36,722 bases of DNA from Clostridiaceae bacterium (GCA_016288315.1 JAEEYU010000039.1:1-36722), one strand, 5' to 3'. Positions 25,753 through 35,850 are shown, counted from the first letter of the stretch. Notes: generated from the letters alone by a model not told the origin. Numbers and translations are program-made.

Positions 25753-26697
25753 TTACATTATATTGTCATACGCCATTTCCATAACCTTCGAGAGCGCGAC
25801 CGCCTCGTCAATCGTGCAGGGAATGTCTCCGCCGTTCTCAATTGCGTCAAGCCACATTTTCAGCGGTGAAGGCAGACCTTTCGGCAAAGCGGGAAAAACC
25901 CAGCCGCTTCCGGTGTTGTAACACGGCTTGTCAAGGAATCCGCCCATAAGCGCAGTGCCGTTCATTCCCGCAACCTCAACCTCAAACGGATTGTTTCCGG
26001 TTACAAATCCCGTTTCGCTTACGCCTATCGCTCCGTTCTTGTAGGTCAGGACGGTAACGGCGTTGTCTTCAACCGAGTTTACTATCATATTCGTAAATGC
26101 CGAGGCTGCCTTTACGGGCTCGCCCATAAGCCAGTTGAGAATATACATCGAGTGTGCGCCAAGGTCCATCATCGCTCCGCCGCCGCACGTCTTTTTGTCA
26201 TAAAAGGTGTCGGGCAGCCAGTTTGCCGAAGCTCCGTTGTGAGCGTTTCTCATACGGCAGTATGTTATTTCACCCAGCACTCCGCTTTCAACGGTCTGCT
26301 TGAGCCACAAAAAATCGCTTCTGCTTTTCCATGGGAAAGAGATGCAGAATTTTTTGCCCGATTTTTTAACGGCGTCAGCAACTTCGAGGGCGTCCGCTTC
26401 GTTGAAGCACAGAACCTTCTCCGTAAAAATATGCTTGCCTGCATTTGCCGCTTTGATAATAACTTCCTTGTGCAGGTCGGTGGATGTGCAGACCATTACC
26501 GCGTCAACATCATTTCTCGCAAGCAGCGCGTCATAATCGCCTGTATAATCACAGCCGTATTTTTCAGCCGCTTTTTTGCCCGCATCTTCGTCCGGGTCCC
26601 AGAGGGCGGTGAATCTGCAGTTGCCGTTTGCAAGCGCCTCACGTGCATATCCGTCAAAATGAACGTGCCAGGTGCCGACCAGAGCCGTGTTAATCAT
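25753..26697 (-). CDS. Gfo/Idh/MocA-family oxidoreductase
   Basis: A 314-residue NAD(P)-dependent oxidoreductase, typically acting on sugars or cyclitols. The N-terminal Rossmann part begins INTALVGTWHVHF, with a non-standard glycine loop (G-T-W-H-V-H in place of GxGxxG). ALWDPDED and VDAVMVCTSTDLHKE follow. The family EKP motif appears as EKVL (about 94-97), a P-to-V change. The second domain has CGGGAMMDLGAHSMYILNW, supplying the catalytic Asp/His pair. Ribosome binding site AAGGAGTG is nine bases before the ATG. It begins 25 bases after the Na/Pi cotransporter gene and is probably cotranscribed with it. Confidence 0.88.
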   Translation of the reverse strand: MINTALVGTWHVHFDGYAREALANGNCRFTALWDPDEDAGKKAAEKYGCDYTGDYDALLARNDVDAVMVCTSTDLHKEVIIKAANAGKHIFTEKVLCFNEADALEVADAVKKSGKKFCISFPWKSRSDFLWLKQTVESGVLGEITYCRMRNAHNGASANWLPDTFYDKKTCGGGAMMDLGAHSMYILNWLMGEPVKAASAFTNMIVNSVEDNAVTVLTYKNGAIGVSETGFVTGNNPFEVEVAGMNGTALMGGFLDKPCYNTGSGWVFPALPKGLPSPLKMWLDAIENGGDIPCTIDEAVALSKVMEMAYDNIM

Positions 26698-26722
26698 AAA
26701 AGAACACTCCTTTTATAATACA

Positions 26723-28483
26723 TTAATTATTAAGAGAGTATTGCGAGTCATATTGCGCATATATCTTGGTGAATTCATCACTGTCGCTCTTTATGCTGTT
26801 GAGATATCTGTGCGTGTCAAAACTGCCTCTGTAAAGCTCCGTTACCGCAACGGCAATGTTTGAGCAGTGGTCGGAGATTCTTTCATAGTTTGTCAGCATA
26901 TCAGAAAGAATAAAGCCCATTTCAATAGTGCAGTTTCCGCTCTGAAGGCGTGAAATATGGTTGCTTCTTATCTGCGCCGTCAGACCGTCTATTACCTGCT
27001 CGAGCGGCTCAACCTTGCCTGCAAGGGCAACGTCGTTGTCAAGGTATGATTTAACAGTCAGGTTCAGAATGTCAACAGAGGCGTTCCGCAGAACCTCAAG
27101 TTCTTTTTCCGCTTCACCGGAGAAGATGATATTTTTGGTGTTGATTTCTCTTGCAACTCTCAGCAGGTTTACAGCATGGTCTCCCAGACGCTCAAAATCG
27201 CCTATGACGTGCAGCATTTTTGAAATGCGTCTGCTGTCTTCGTCAGAAAGTGCCTGTGCGGAGAGCTTTACAAGGTAGGAGCCCAGACTGTCTTCAAGCG
27301 AGTCAAGGTCGTCCTCCTTGCGCAGAATCTCATCGTCCAGCGTCTGCTCGTAGTTGTCAAGTATGCGGAAGGAGTCGAGAATCGCATCCTGTGCAATAAT
27401 TGCCATCGTCGAAGTGTAGGAGTCGCACTCGCTTACGGCAACGGAGGGTGAACGAAGAAGGAGCTCGTCAAGCGAGAATATCGGTTTTTTCTCAACCGTT
27501 TCCGTCTCTTTTTCACGAATGATTTTGTTTACAAACTTAACAAGAAGCTTTGAGCACGGCATAAGAATAGCCGTAATTACAACATTGAATACCGTATGTA
27601 TAAGCGCTATGTTTGCGGGGTTTGCAGTTATGGATGAAAAATGCGAGCCGAGCGCCTTGTCGGCAAAATAGTAAACAGGCAGGCATATAAGCATGCCTAT
27701 AACCTTTATTGATGTGTGCACGGCGGCAACTCTTTTTGCGTTTGAGTTTGTGCCTATGCAGGAGAGCAGTGAGGTGGCGCAGGTGCCTATATTCTGACCC
27801 ATAACAATCGGAATTGCCACCCCGCAGGAGATGCTGCCCGTGAGCGAAAGCGCCTGAAGAATACCGATGGAGGCGGCTGAGGACTGAATAACAGCCGTAA
27901 CAACAAGACCTATAAGAACACCTAAAACAGGGTTGCTGAATTTAACCAGCATGTCGGTAAACGCCGGCATTTCGGCAAGGGGGCTTACGGATTCCTTCAT
28001 AAACTCCATGCCATACATCAAAACGGCAAAGCCCGCAAAAATTGTGCCTATACTTTTCTTTTTGTCCGTCTTGCCCATCATAAGCAGAACAACGCCGATA
28101 ATCGCAAGCACCGGTGAGAAGTTTTCGGGTTTCAGCATCTGTATTGCAAAATTGTCGCTGCTGATGCCCGAGAGCGACAGTATCCACGCAGTGAGCGTGG
28201 TGCCGATATTCGCACCGAAAATAACATAGAGCGTCTGCGAAAAATGCATTATGCCCGAGTTTACAAGACCTACCAGCATAACCGTAGTGGCTGAGGACGA
28301 CTGCATTGCAATCGTGATTCCCGCACCTACAATCATACTGAGTATGGGGTTCGATGTCATTTTCTTCAGCGAGTTTTCGAGTCTGCCGCCGGCTAATTTT
28401 TCAAGGTTTGCCGACATAACGTTCATTCCGAAAAGGAAGAACGCAAGACCCAGCACAAGTTTGAGAATTGAGAAGAAATTCAT
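26723..28483 (-). CDS. Na/Pi cotransporter family protein with PhoU-like domain
   Basis: A 586-residue membrane protein. Residues 1-320 hold two inverted Na/Pi repeats, each with a QSSSATT/QSSAAS string and a GANIGTTLTAW/GQNIGTCATS loop, the hallmark of the NptA/PNaS family. Residues about 340-560 are a helical PhoU-like domain (DDLDSLEDSLGSYLVKLSAQ, HVIGDFERLGDHAVNL) that senses or tunes phosphate uptake. Ribosome binding site AAGGAA lies seven bases before the ATG. No separate promoter is clear; read-through from the GH25 gene is limited by a hairpin at 28521-28548. It is followed at 25 bases by the Gfo/Idh gene. Confidence 0.92.
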   Translation of the reverse strand: MNFFSILKLVLGLAFFLFGMNVMSANLEKLAGGRLENSLKKMTSNPILSMIVGAGITIAMQSSSATTVMLVGLVNSGIMHFSQTLYVIFGANIGTTLTAWILSLSGISSDNFAIQMLKPENFSPVLAIIGVVLLMMGKTDKKKSIGTIFAGFAVLMYGMEFMKESVSPLAEMPAFTDMLVKFSNPVLGVLIGLVVTAVIQSSAASIGILQALSLTGSISCGVAIPIVMGQNIGTCATSLLSCIGTNSNAKRVAAVHTSIKVIGMLICLPVYYFADKALGSHFSSITANPANIALIHTVFNVVITAILMPCSKLLVKFVNKIIREKETETVEKKPIFSLDELLLRSPSVAVSECDSYTSTMAIIAQDAILDSFRILDNYEQTLDDEILRKEDDLDSLEDSLGSYLVKLSAQALSDEDSRRISKMLHVIGDFERLGDHAVNLLRVAREINTKNIIFSGEAEKELEVLRNASVDILNLTVKSYLDNDVALAGKVEPLEQVIDGLTAQIRSNHISRLQSGNCTIEMGFILSDMLTNYERISDHCSNIAVAVTELYRGSFDTHRYLNSIKSDSDEFTKIYAQYDSQYSLNN

Positions 28484-28514
28484 AATTATTCCTTACCGTC
28501 AAAATATTTCTTTA

Positions 28515-28550
28515 CGCTAAAAATCCCCGTATATTAAAACGGGGATTTGA
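28515..28550 (-). terminator. Terminator of the GH25 gene
   Basis: Perfect ten-pair stem (28521-28530 with 28539-28548), eight-base loop, then TTAG on the minus strand after a T-rich arm. Lies ten bases past the stop codon. Confidence 0.7.
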
Positions 28551-28559
28551 AGTTTAAAA

Positions 28560-30062
<1,503 letters not shown>

Positions 30063-30117
30063 TTTTCGTCCTCCGTTTGTTTTTTTTTGTTCCTCAAAAC
30101 TCAATAATAACAATCTT

Positions 30118-30123
30118 ATTATA
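30118..30123 (-). promoter_or_regulatory. Possible -10 box for the GH25 gene
   Basis: Perfect minus-strand TATAAT about 56 bases before the ATG, in an AT-rich intergenic stretch; no convincing -35 box at the right distance. The rest of 30063-30326 holds only AT-rich sequence and the promoter at 30269-30297. Confidence 0.4.
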
Positions 30124-30268
30124 ACATTGATTTTTTAACTAACTGTGAATTGTTTATAAATAATATAAATTTAAACATAGATTAACAGATATTATATTAT
30201 ATATTTTTCATTAAATCAACAATTTTATCTTCTTTTTGAAATTTTACCGCAGATTATGTTTTATTTTG

Positions 30269-30297
30269 TTGTAAATAAAGCCGTAATATGATAAAAT
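30269..30297 (+). promoter_or_regulatory. Promoter of the binding-protein/GH27/BNR operon
   Basis: TTGTAA (30269-30274), 17-base spacer, TAAAAT (30292-30297). It would start transcription near 30304, which makes ATG 30327, not the upstream in-frame codon at 30288, the start. Confidence 0.65.
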
Positions 30298-30326
30298 CAA
30301 TATATATTTTTTTCGAGGTATTTTTT

Positions 30327-32087
30327 ATGAAAAAACTAAAACCGGCGGCACTGGTTTTACTGCTTGTAATATGTATTGCCCTGCCGTCGTGCTCATTGCC
30401 GTTCACCGTCACTCAGGCAAGGCAGACCGCACTTAAAATCGGCGTTGAAAAAATAAACGGCGGCTTCAATCCCTTCTTTGAGGGCGAAGATTTGAATTCC
30501 GTCATTATGACTCAGATGTTTGAGAGAGTTCAGCGTCAGGGCGATGAAAACCGCTTTGAAAACCTCTGCGGCAGCATTACCTATGAGTTTCTCGACGGCG
30601 GCAAGGTCAAATACACTGTCAGCATTGATGACGATATTATGTTCTCCGACGGCACATATGCCACCATTGATGACGTTATTTTCTATTATTATGTTCTTGC
30701 AGACGCCACCTACGACGGCACTCTGAGCGGCTGGTATCTCAACGATATCCAGGGCCTGAAGGCATTTTATTATGATGATAAAAACTACGAGAAAAAGCTT
30801 GCTGAAATAGAGGAGCAGACGCAGGACAAATCCGAGCGTGAGAAAAAAATTGCGGAATATATCAAAAAGAACTACTCCGACGGCATATCCGTTTCCGAAA
30901 TTTCAGGCATAAAAAAAATAAACGACCGCGCCTGCACAATTATTTTCAATTCTGTAAACATAAATGCAATTTCTCAGATAAATCCGCTCATTGTTTCAAA
31001 AGCGGCATACGGAGCGGGCTATGTCAAGGGCAAAGCGGAAATAATCAAAGAGAACGCAGAGATTCCTGTCGGCTCCGGTCCTTATAAATTCAAGGTGTTC
31101 AACAAAAATTCGGGCGTCCTCACAATGACCGCAAACGAGAATTACCACAACTCTGCGCCCGGTTTTGACAGCCTGCAGTTCATTGATCTCAGTTCTAAAA
31201 AGCTTGATGCCGTTAAAGCCGTAATAAACGGCACTGCGGATATCTGCGAAACTCCCGCCGATTCGTCAAAAATGAGCGCCGTTTCATCCTCCGGTCTCCG
31301 CTATAACGTTACTGATGCTCCATACTATACCTCGATTCTTTTCAACTGCAATAATGTCGATGAAAATATGCGCAAAGGCATTATGAGCTTATCCAACTGG
31401 ACGGGCGAGGCAAAAACAGATTACGACGGCTGCTTTACCGCCCTTTACAGACCGATGAGCGCCCGCTTCGGCGAATATCCGTCCGATGTAAAGGAGCCGT
31501 TCTATCCCGCCGACAGCAAGAAGGCGGCAAAATACTTTGAGGATGCGGGCTGCAAAAAAGAGGGCGAAAAGCTTCTCGACTTCGACGGCAAAGCCGTAAG
31601 CTACAAAATGGTGTGCCTCTCCGACGGCGAGGATGTTCTCTCAAAGGTTGCAAATTCGTTTGTAACAGCCCTCAAATCCACTGGCATTGAACTGAAAATT
31701 GAATTTGCAGATGAAGAAAAATATTCCGAGTCACTTAAAAAACACTCCGCCGATATGTGGTGCGGTCCCGTCTTTGACGGTGTAACCTGCGACAAATATG
31801 ATTATTACCACACCGGCGGCAAACTTAATTACACCCGCTTGTCAGACCCGTCTCTTGACACGCTTCTCGAAGAAATCAGAACAAGCACCGACTACTCTGA
31901 AAGATGCGAAAAAACCGCGTCAATGCTTAAAACCGTTATGAACACGGCGGCGGAGCTTCCGCTCTATCAGCTAAAAACAATCACCGTTTACAATACAAAA
32001 GTGATTGATGAAAACTCAATTCCGCTCGATGCGGATTTACAGGGCTGCAGATTTATAATTCCGGAACTCAGACCGGTTGAAAAGTGA
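30327..32087 (+). CDS. Family 5 solute-binding lipoprotein (DppA/OppA-like)
   Basis: A 586-residue exported binding protein. Signal peptide with lipobox LPSC (Cys22). The family 5 fold is seen as LKIGVEKINGGFNPFFEGED, YTVSIDDDIMFSDGTYATID, VGSGPYKFKVFNKNSGVLTM and NENYHNSAPGF, which are the usual strand-loop segments of peptide, nickel and oligosaccharide binding proteins. A charged helical insert at about 155-195 (KLAEIEEQTQDKSEREKKI) is longer than usual. GAGGT lies seven to eight bases before the ATG. No permease or ATPase of a Dpp/Opp system is present in the window, so it either uses components elsewhere or works alone. The GH27 gene starts 14 bases after it. Confidence 0.85.
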   Translation: MKKLKPAALVLLLVICIALPSCSLPFTVTQARQTALKIGVEKINGGFNPFFEGEDLNSVIMTQMFERVQRQGDENRFENLCGSITYEFLDGGKVKYTVSIDDDIMFSDGTYATIDDVIFYYYVLADATYDGTLSGWYLNDIQGLKAFYYDDKNYEKKLAEIEEQTQDKSEREKKIAEYIKKNYSDGISVSEISGIKKINDRACTIIFNSVNINAISQINPLIVSKAAYGAGYVKGKAEIIKENAEIPVGSGPYKFKVFNKNSGVLTMTANENYHNSAPGFDSLQFIDLSSKKLDAVKAVINGTADICETPADSSKMSAVSSSGLRYNVTDAPYYTSILFNCNNVDENMRKGIMSLSNWTGEAKTDYDGCFTALYRPMSARFGEYPSDVKEPFYPADSKKAAKYFEDAGCKKEGEKLLDFDGKAVSYKMVCLSDGEDVLSKVANSFVTALKSTGIELKIEFADEEKYSESLKKHSADMWCGPVFDGVTCDKYDYYHTGGKLNYTRLSDPSLDTLLEEIRTSTDYSERCEKTASMLKTVMNTAAELPLYQLKTITVYNTKVIDENSIPLDADLQGCRFIIPELRPVEK

Positions 32088-32101
32088 AAGGGGATAACAA
32101 A

Positions 32102-33811
32102 ATGTCAAAATTACTTCCGTTAGGTCTTGCGGCAGGCGCGGCGGCATACTTCCTCAAGGGGCTCAGAGTTGACCCCGCAACGGCTGCCAGACGCGCCGCA
32201 AACGCCGTCAAGCTCTCAGTAGATGTCAGTGATAAATATTCAAACGGCGCGGCTCTGACTCCGCCTATGGGCTGGTCGAGCTGGAATCTTTTCCGCAACA
32301 AGATAAATGAGAATCTGATTTATGAAACGGCAAAAGCGCTTAAAGACAGCGGCCTTGCCGATTGCGGCTACCGCTATGTTAATATTGATGACTGCTGGCA
32401 GTCTTCAATGAGGGATGAAAACGGCGAGCTGCAAAGCGACCTCGTAACCTTCCCTTCGGGCATAAAAAACCTCGCCGAAAGGGTAAATGAGCTCGGTCTC
32501 AAGCTCGGCATCTATTCCTCAAACGGCACTCTCACCTGCGAAGATTTACCCGCAAGTCTCGGCAACGAGGCGGTTGATGCAAAAACCTTCGCAAAATGGG
32601 GAATTGAATATTTCAAATATGATTTCTGCCACAATGTTCCTATTCCCATGCGCGCCCCCTGCATCGATGCAATAACAATAAGCAGAAGCGGCTCGCAGGA
32701 TGAAAAGGTTTATGCGTCCGACCTTGCCTTCCTTTCCGGCTCGGCAAAAATCGTCGATGACCCGAAGCTTCCCAGCGGCAGATACATTGACGGTCTCTCC
32801 GGCAATGCGGGCTACGCTGAATTTGTCGATATCGAAGCGCCCGAAAGCGGTGAGTATATTCTCACACTCTGCATCCGCAAAAAAAGCAACAGCAACAAAT
32901 ATGCCGAGATTCTCGTAAACGGCAAGGATGTTTATTCAACCACCGTTCCCGCAACAAAGGCGCCATCTTCGGAGGGCAGGCATCAGGTCAGAATCAACCT
33001 TCAGGCAGGCAAAAACACAATAAGAATCTATAATCCCATCGGCTCAAGGCAGGACAGCGCCGCAAAGCAATACACAAAAATGGGCGAAGAGCTTAAAAAA
33101 GCAACCGCCGAATATGCAAAGGCAAACGGCACTCCCGAAAAGCCGATTGTCTATTCAATCTGCGAATGGGGTCTCAATTTCCCGTGGAACTGGGGCAGCC
33201 ACGCAGGCAACCTCTGGCGCACCACTCCCGATATCAAACCGTTCTGGGCTTCCGTCCTTATGATTTACGAGGTCAATGTCAACCTTTACAAGCACGCTTC
33301 GCCCGGCGCCTGGAACGACCCGGATATGCTCGAGGTCGGCAACGGCAACCTCTCTTTTGAAGAGAATAAAAGCCATTTCACCCTCTGGTGTATGATGGCG
33401 GCTCCGCTTATCCTCGGCAATGACATCCGCAAATATGTCAGAGCGGACGGCACGCCCGACAGCGACGAGCCCACTTACAGAATCCTTTCCAACAAAGATG
33501 TAATTGCCGTTGATCAGGATCCTCTCGGTATGCAGTGCCGCAGAATCAAGTCAAACGGTGTCCGCGACATCCTCGTAAAGCCCCTCGAAAACAATGAGGT
33601 TGCAGTCTGCTTCTTCAACAAGGGCTCATCACCCGCAGAAATGTCGCACAGTCTCAAAGATATTGCGTGCAGAACCTTCGTCACCCTTCCCATTGTCGAT
33701 GAATATGAAGCTACCGAACTCTGGGATAAAACAACCGAAGTTTTCCGCAGCCATATCAAAGCGAGCGTTCCCGCTCACGGCGTAAAGATATTCAGAGTCA
33801 GAGCAAAATGA
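32102..33811 (+). CDS. GH27 alpha-galactosidase with an inserted beta domain
   Basis: A 569-residue alpha-galactosidase-type enzyme that removes terminal alpha-linked galactose (or GalNAc). Residues 4-19 are hydrophobic and could anchor the protein. GH27 motifs: TPPMGWSSWN (from 53), YRYVNIDDCWQ, the nucleophile in YFKYDFC (D174), ICEWG, and WNDPDM with the acid/base D408. Between about residues 195 and 317 a segment absent from the simplest GH27 enzymes (YIDGLSGNAGYAEFVDI, then NTIRIYNPIG) resembles a carbohydrate-binding beta sandwich of the CBM35/6 kind. The enzyme then ends with a beta domain. ATG 32102 has AAAGGGG seven bases upstream. It shares ATGA with the next gene. Confidence 0.93.
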   Translation: MSKLLPLGLAAGAAAYFLKGLRVDPATAARRAANAVKLSVDVSDKYSNGAALTPPMGWSSWNLFRNKINENLIYETAKALKDSGLADCGYRYVNIDDCWQSSMRDENGELQSDLVTFPSGIKNLAERVNELGLKLGIYSSNGTLTCEDLPASLGNEAVDAKTFAKWGIEYFKYDFCHNVPIPMRAPCIDAITISRSGSQDEKVYASDLAFLSGSAKIVDDPKLPSGRYIDGLSGNAGYAEFVDIEAPESGEYILTLCIRKKSNSNKYAEILVNGKDVYSTTVPATKAPSSEGRHQVRINLQAGKNTIRIYNPIGSRQDSAAKQYTKMGEELKKATAEYAKANGTPEKPIVYSICEWGLNFPWNWGSHAGNLWRTTPDIKPFWASVLMIYEVNVNLYKHASPGAWNDPDMLEVGNGNLSFEENKSHFTLWCMMAAPLILGNDIRKYVRADGTPDSDEPTYRILSNKDVIAVDQDPLGMQCRRIKSNGVRDILVKPLENNEVAVCFFNKGSSPAEMSHSLKDIACRTFVTLPIVDEYEATELWDKTTEVFRSHIKASVPAHGVKIFRVRAK

Positions 33812-35082
33812 TAAATTTCAACAACGATTATTCTGCGGGCAATTACACCGTCCCTCAGCTTGATTTAAGCCGTAAGCCCGACGCAACAGATGAAAAGTAT
33901 TCTTCTCTGTATGAGCTTTCAACCGTTGATGATTCCCTGAATTATCTCGGTCATCCCGACTCCGTCCTGCTTAAAAACGGTGAGATTCTCACCGTTTTTC
34001 CGTCATCACACGGTAAGGGCGCAATAAGGGCGCGTATAAGCGCGGACGGCGGCATCTCCTATCGTAATGCGGATGAGATTATGCCCGAATCGTGGAAGAA
34101 CTCACTTGAAACTCCAACCGTTTACCGCCTGACCTTTACCGACGGCAAAACGCCCGACAAGCTCGTTCTCATTTCGGGCAACCCCAAATGGGGAGATTTG
34201 CCGACGCCCGGCGGCTTCAATTATTCAATCTCCGATGATGAGGGCAGAACCTGGACGGAGTTTGAACTCTGCCATACGCATTTGAACGGCAAAAAACTGC
34301 TCTGTGTTGTTGCCATGGCGTCGCTCACGCAGTTAAAAGAAAACGGCAGATTCGTTGACAAATGGATGGCGTTTTTTCACGGCGATCCCGGCTTTGTTAA
34401 TTATAAAACAATTCTTTCGTTTGAAAACGGCAAGCCGCAATGGAGCACGCCCGAACCGTATTTCACGCAATACAGGGAGATTGAAAAAACCTCGAATATG
34501 TGCGAGGTCGGGTGCATCCGTTCCGGCAAGGGCAGGGGCGACGAGCTCTGCATTATAACAAGAAGCAACACCAAAAAGTGCAATTCCCTCATTTCCTTTT
34601 CAAGAGATGAGGGCAGAACCTGGTCGGAGCCCGTCTTCGCACCGGCTGCGCTGAACGGTGAACGTCACAAGGCGGTGTATCTTTCCGACGGCAGATTATT
34701 TATAACCTTCCGCTCAATCGAGCGCTGCCCCGTAAAAGTTGAAAAATACAGCGAGCGCAAGGGCAGGGGCTGGTATTCCGAGGGCTGGATTGCCTGGGTC
34801 GGCACCTATGATGACCTCAGAAACGGCAGAGAAGGGCAATACAGAATAAAAATTGCCCACACCTATCTGGCCGGTCAGACAGAACCTCAGACCTGTGCAA
34901 ATTCCGATGTCGGCTACTGCGGCAATGTCGTTCTTCCCGACGGCAAAACGGTTGTCACTTCAACCTACGGCGCCTTCGGCAAACTCAACTCCGACGGCAC
35001 TCTCAAAACCTATGTCGCCTCCAAACGCATAAACATCAGCCTGACCGACGAACTCGTTGAAAAAATGAAGAACAGCAGATAA
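33808..35082 (+). CDS. BNR-repeat sialidase-like protein
   Basis: A 424-residue soluble beta-propeller protein. Two Asp boxes are clear: SISDDEGRTWTE and SFSRDEGRTWSEP, with further blades at AIRARISADGGISY and SDGRLFITFRS. GHPDSVLL near the N-terminus and GYCGNVVLPDGKTVVTSTYG near the end suggest an enzyme-like active site, but I cannot assign the arginine triad and FRIP motif of GH33 sialidases, so substrate and even hydrolase activity are uncertain. There is no signal peptide. The ATG overlaps the GH27 stop (ATGA) and a terminator follows, so it is the last gene of the operon. Confidence 0.78.
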   Translation: MINFNNDYSAGNYTVPQLDLSRKPDATDEKYSSLYELSTVDDSLNYLGHPDSVLLKNGEILTVFPSSHGKGAIRARISADGGISYRNADEIMPESWKNSLETPTVYRLTFTDGKTPDKLVLISGNPKWGDLPTPGGFNYSISDDEGRTWTEFELCHTHLNGKKLLCVVAMASLTQLKENGRFVDKWMAFFHGDPGFVNYKTILSFENGKPQWSTPEPYFTQYREIEKTSNMCEVGCIRSGKGRGDELCIITRSNTKKCNSLISFSRDEGRTWSEPVFAPAALNGERHKAVYLSDGRLFITFRSIERCPVKVEKYSERKGRGWYSEGWIAWVGTYDDLRNGREGQYRIKIAHTYLAGQTEPQTCANSDVGYCGNVVLPDGKTVVTSTYGAFGKLNSDGTLKTYVASKRINISLTDELVEKMKNSR

Positions 35083-35129
35083 TTTCTGCTTCGATTATTA
35101 ATAAAACCACATATTAAAATATAAAAAAC

Positions 35130-35160
35130 GGCGGGATGTTTACATTCCGCCTCTGTTTTT
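35130..35160 (+). terminator. Terminator of the binding-protein/GH27/BNR operon
   Basis: Nine-pair stem (35130-35138 with 35143-35151, one G-T pair), four-base loop TTTA, then TCTG and five T residues. Confidence 0.75.
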
Positions 35161-35202
35161 ATAATTATCATTTATCAATGTTTATACTCTTATAATTCTT
35201 TC

Positions 35203-35252
35203 TGTCATTCCGATATGTTTTTTTGTCATTCTGAGCCGCAGGCGAAGAATCT
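35203..35252 (+). repeat. Dispersed-repeat-like element with TGTCATTC motifs
   Basis: TGTCATTCCGATAT (35203-35216) is followed by TGTCATTCTGAGCC at 35224, which runs on to GCAGGCGAAGAATCT (ending 35252). The second copy folds symmetrically: ATTCT-GA-GCC, loop GCA, GGC-GA-AGAAT. It resembles widely scattered bacterial repeat strings of the form TGTCATTCTGAGCGAAGCGAAGAATC; whether it is repeated in this genome cannot be seen from one window. Confidence 0.5.
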
Positions 35253-35290
35253 GATTCTGGTTTTACTGCAAACGAAAAGCATAATAAATG

Positions 35291-35318
35291 TGTAACAATT
35301 CTTTACTAAATCGTCTTA
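35291..35318 (+). promoter_or_regulatory. ECF-type promoter for the sigma factor operon
   Basis: TGTAAC (35291-35296), 15-base spacer, CGTCTTA (35312-35318). The AAC at -35 and CGTC at -10 match the usual ECF sigma pattern rather than sigma-A, and it sits about 40 bases before the sigma gene, as expected for autoregulation. Confidence 0.65.
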
Positions 35319-35358
35319 TTAGTGAGATCTCAAATAACCCTCGAAAGGAGGCGTGCTC

Positions 35359-35850
35359 TTGAACAAAGATTTTGTTCTTCGCATTTACGATGAATACGCG
35401 CAGGATGTTTTCAGATTTGCTTATTCTTTTCTTAACTCCTATCACGACGCACAGGATGTCGTTCACAACCTTTTTCTCAGACTGCTTAAAAACAACTACA
35501 GAATATCTGAGGGCAAAGAGAAAAGTTATATTCTGAAAATGACCGCAAATCTTTGCAAAGATTATCTTAAATCGGGAGCAAAACAAAGCGAAAAGCCGTT
35601 TGAGGTTTTACCCGAAACAGAAAAAGCGGCAGAAGATTGTTTTGAAAATTCAGAGTTGATTTTCGCACTTGAAACCCTGCCCGAAGAATACAGAACGGTT
35701 ATTCATCTGCACTTTTACGAAGACCTGACCGTAAAAGAAACGGCACGGGTTCTGAAACTTACTCAGTCGTGCGTGTCAATGCGCCTTACAAGAGCAAAGT
35801 CAATGCTTAAAGAACTGCTGAAGGAGGACGAAAATGAAACAGAAGTATAA
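35359..35850 (+). CDS. ECF-subfamily RNA polymerase sigma factor
   Basis: A 163-residue sigma factor with region 2 at about residues 8-70 (DVFRFAYSFLNSYHDAQDVV, HNLFLRLLKN, binding the -10 element) and region 4 at about 105-155 (LPEEYRTVIHLHFYEDLTVK, then a helix-turn-helix ending RLTRAKSMLKELL, binding the -35 element). Regions 1.1 and 3 are missing, as in all ECF factors. The start is TTG at 35359 since AAAGGAGG ends seven bases before it, whereas the GTG at 35353 is too close. It overlaps the next gene by 17 bases and lies behind an ECF-like promoter, so it probably drives its own operon. Confidence 0.92.
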   Translation: MNKDFVLRIYDEYAQDVFRFAYSFLNSYHDAQDVVHNLFLRLLKNNYRISEGKEKSYILKMTANLCKDYLKSGAKQSEKPFEVLPETEKAAEDCFENSELIFALETLPEEYRTVIHLHFYEDLTVKETARVLKLTQSCVSMRLTRAKSMLKELLKEDENETEV

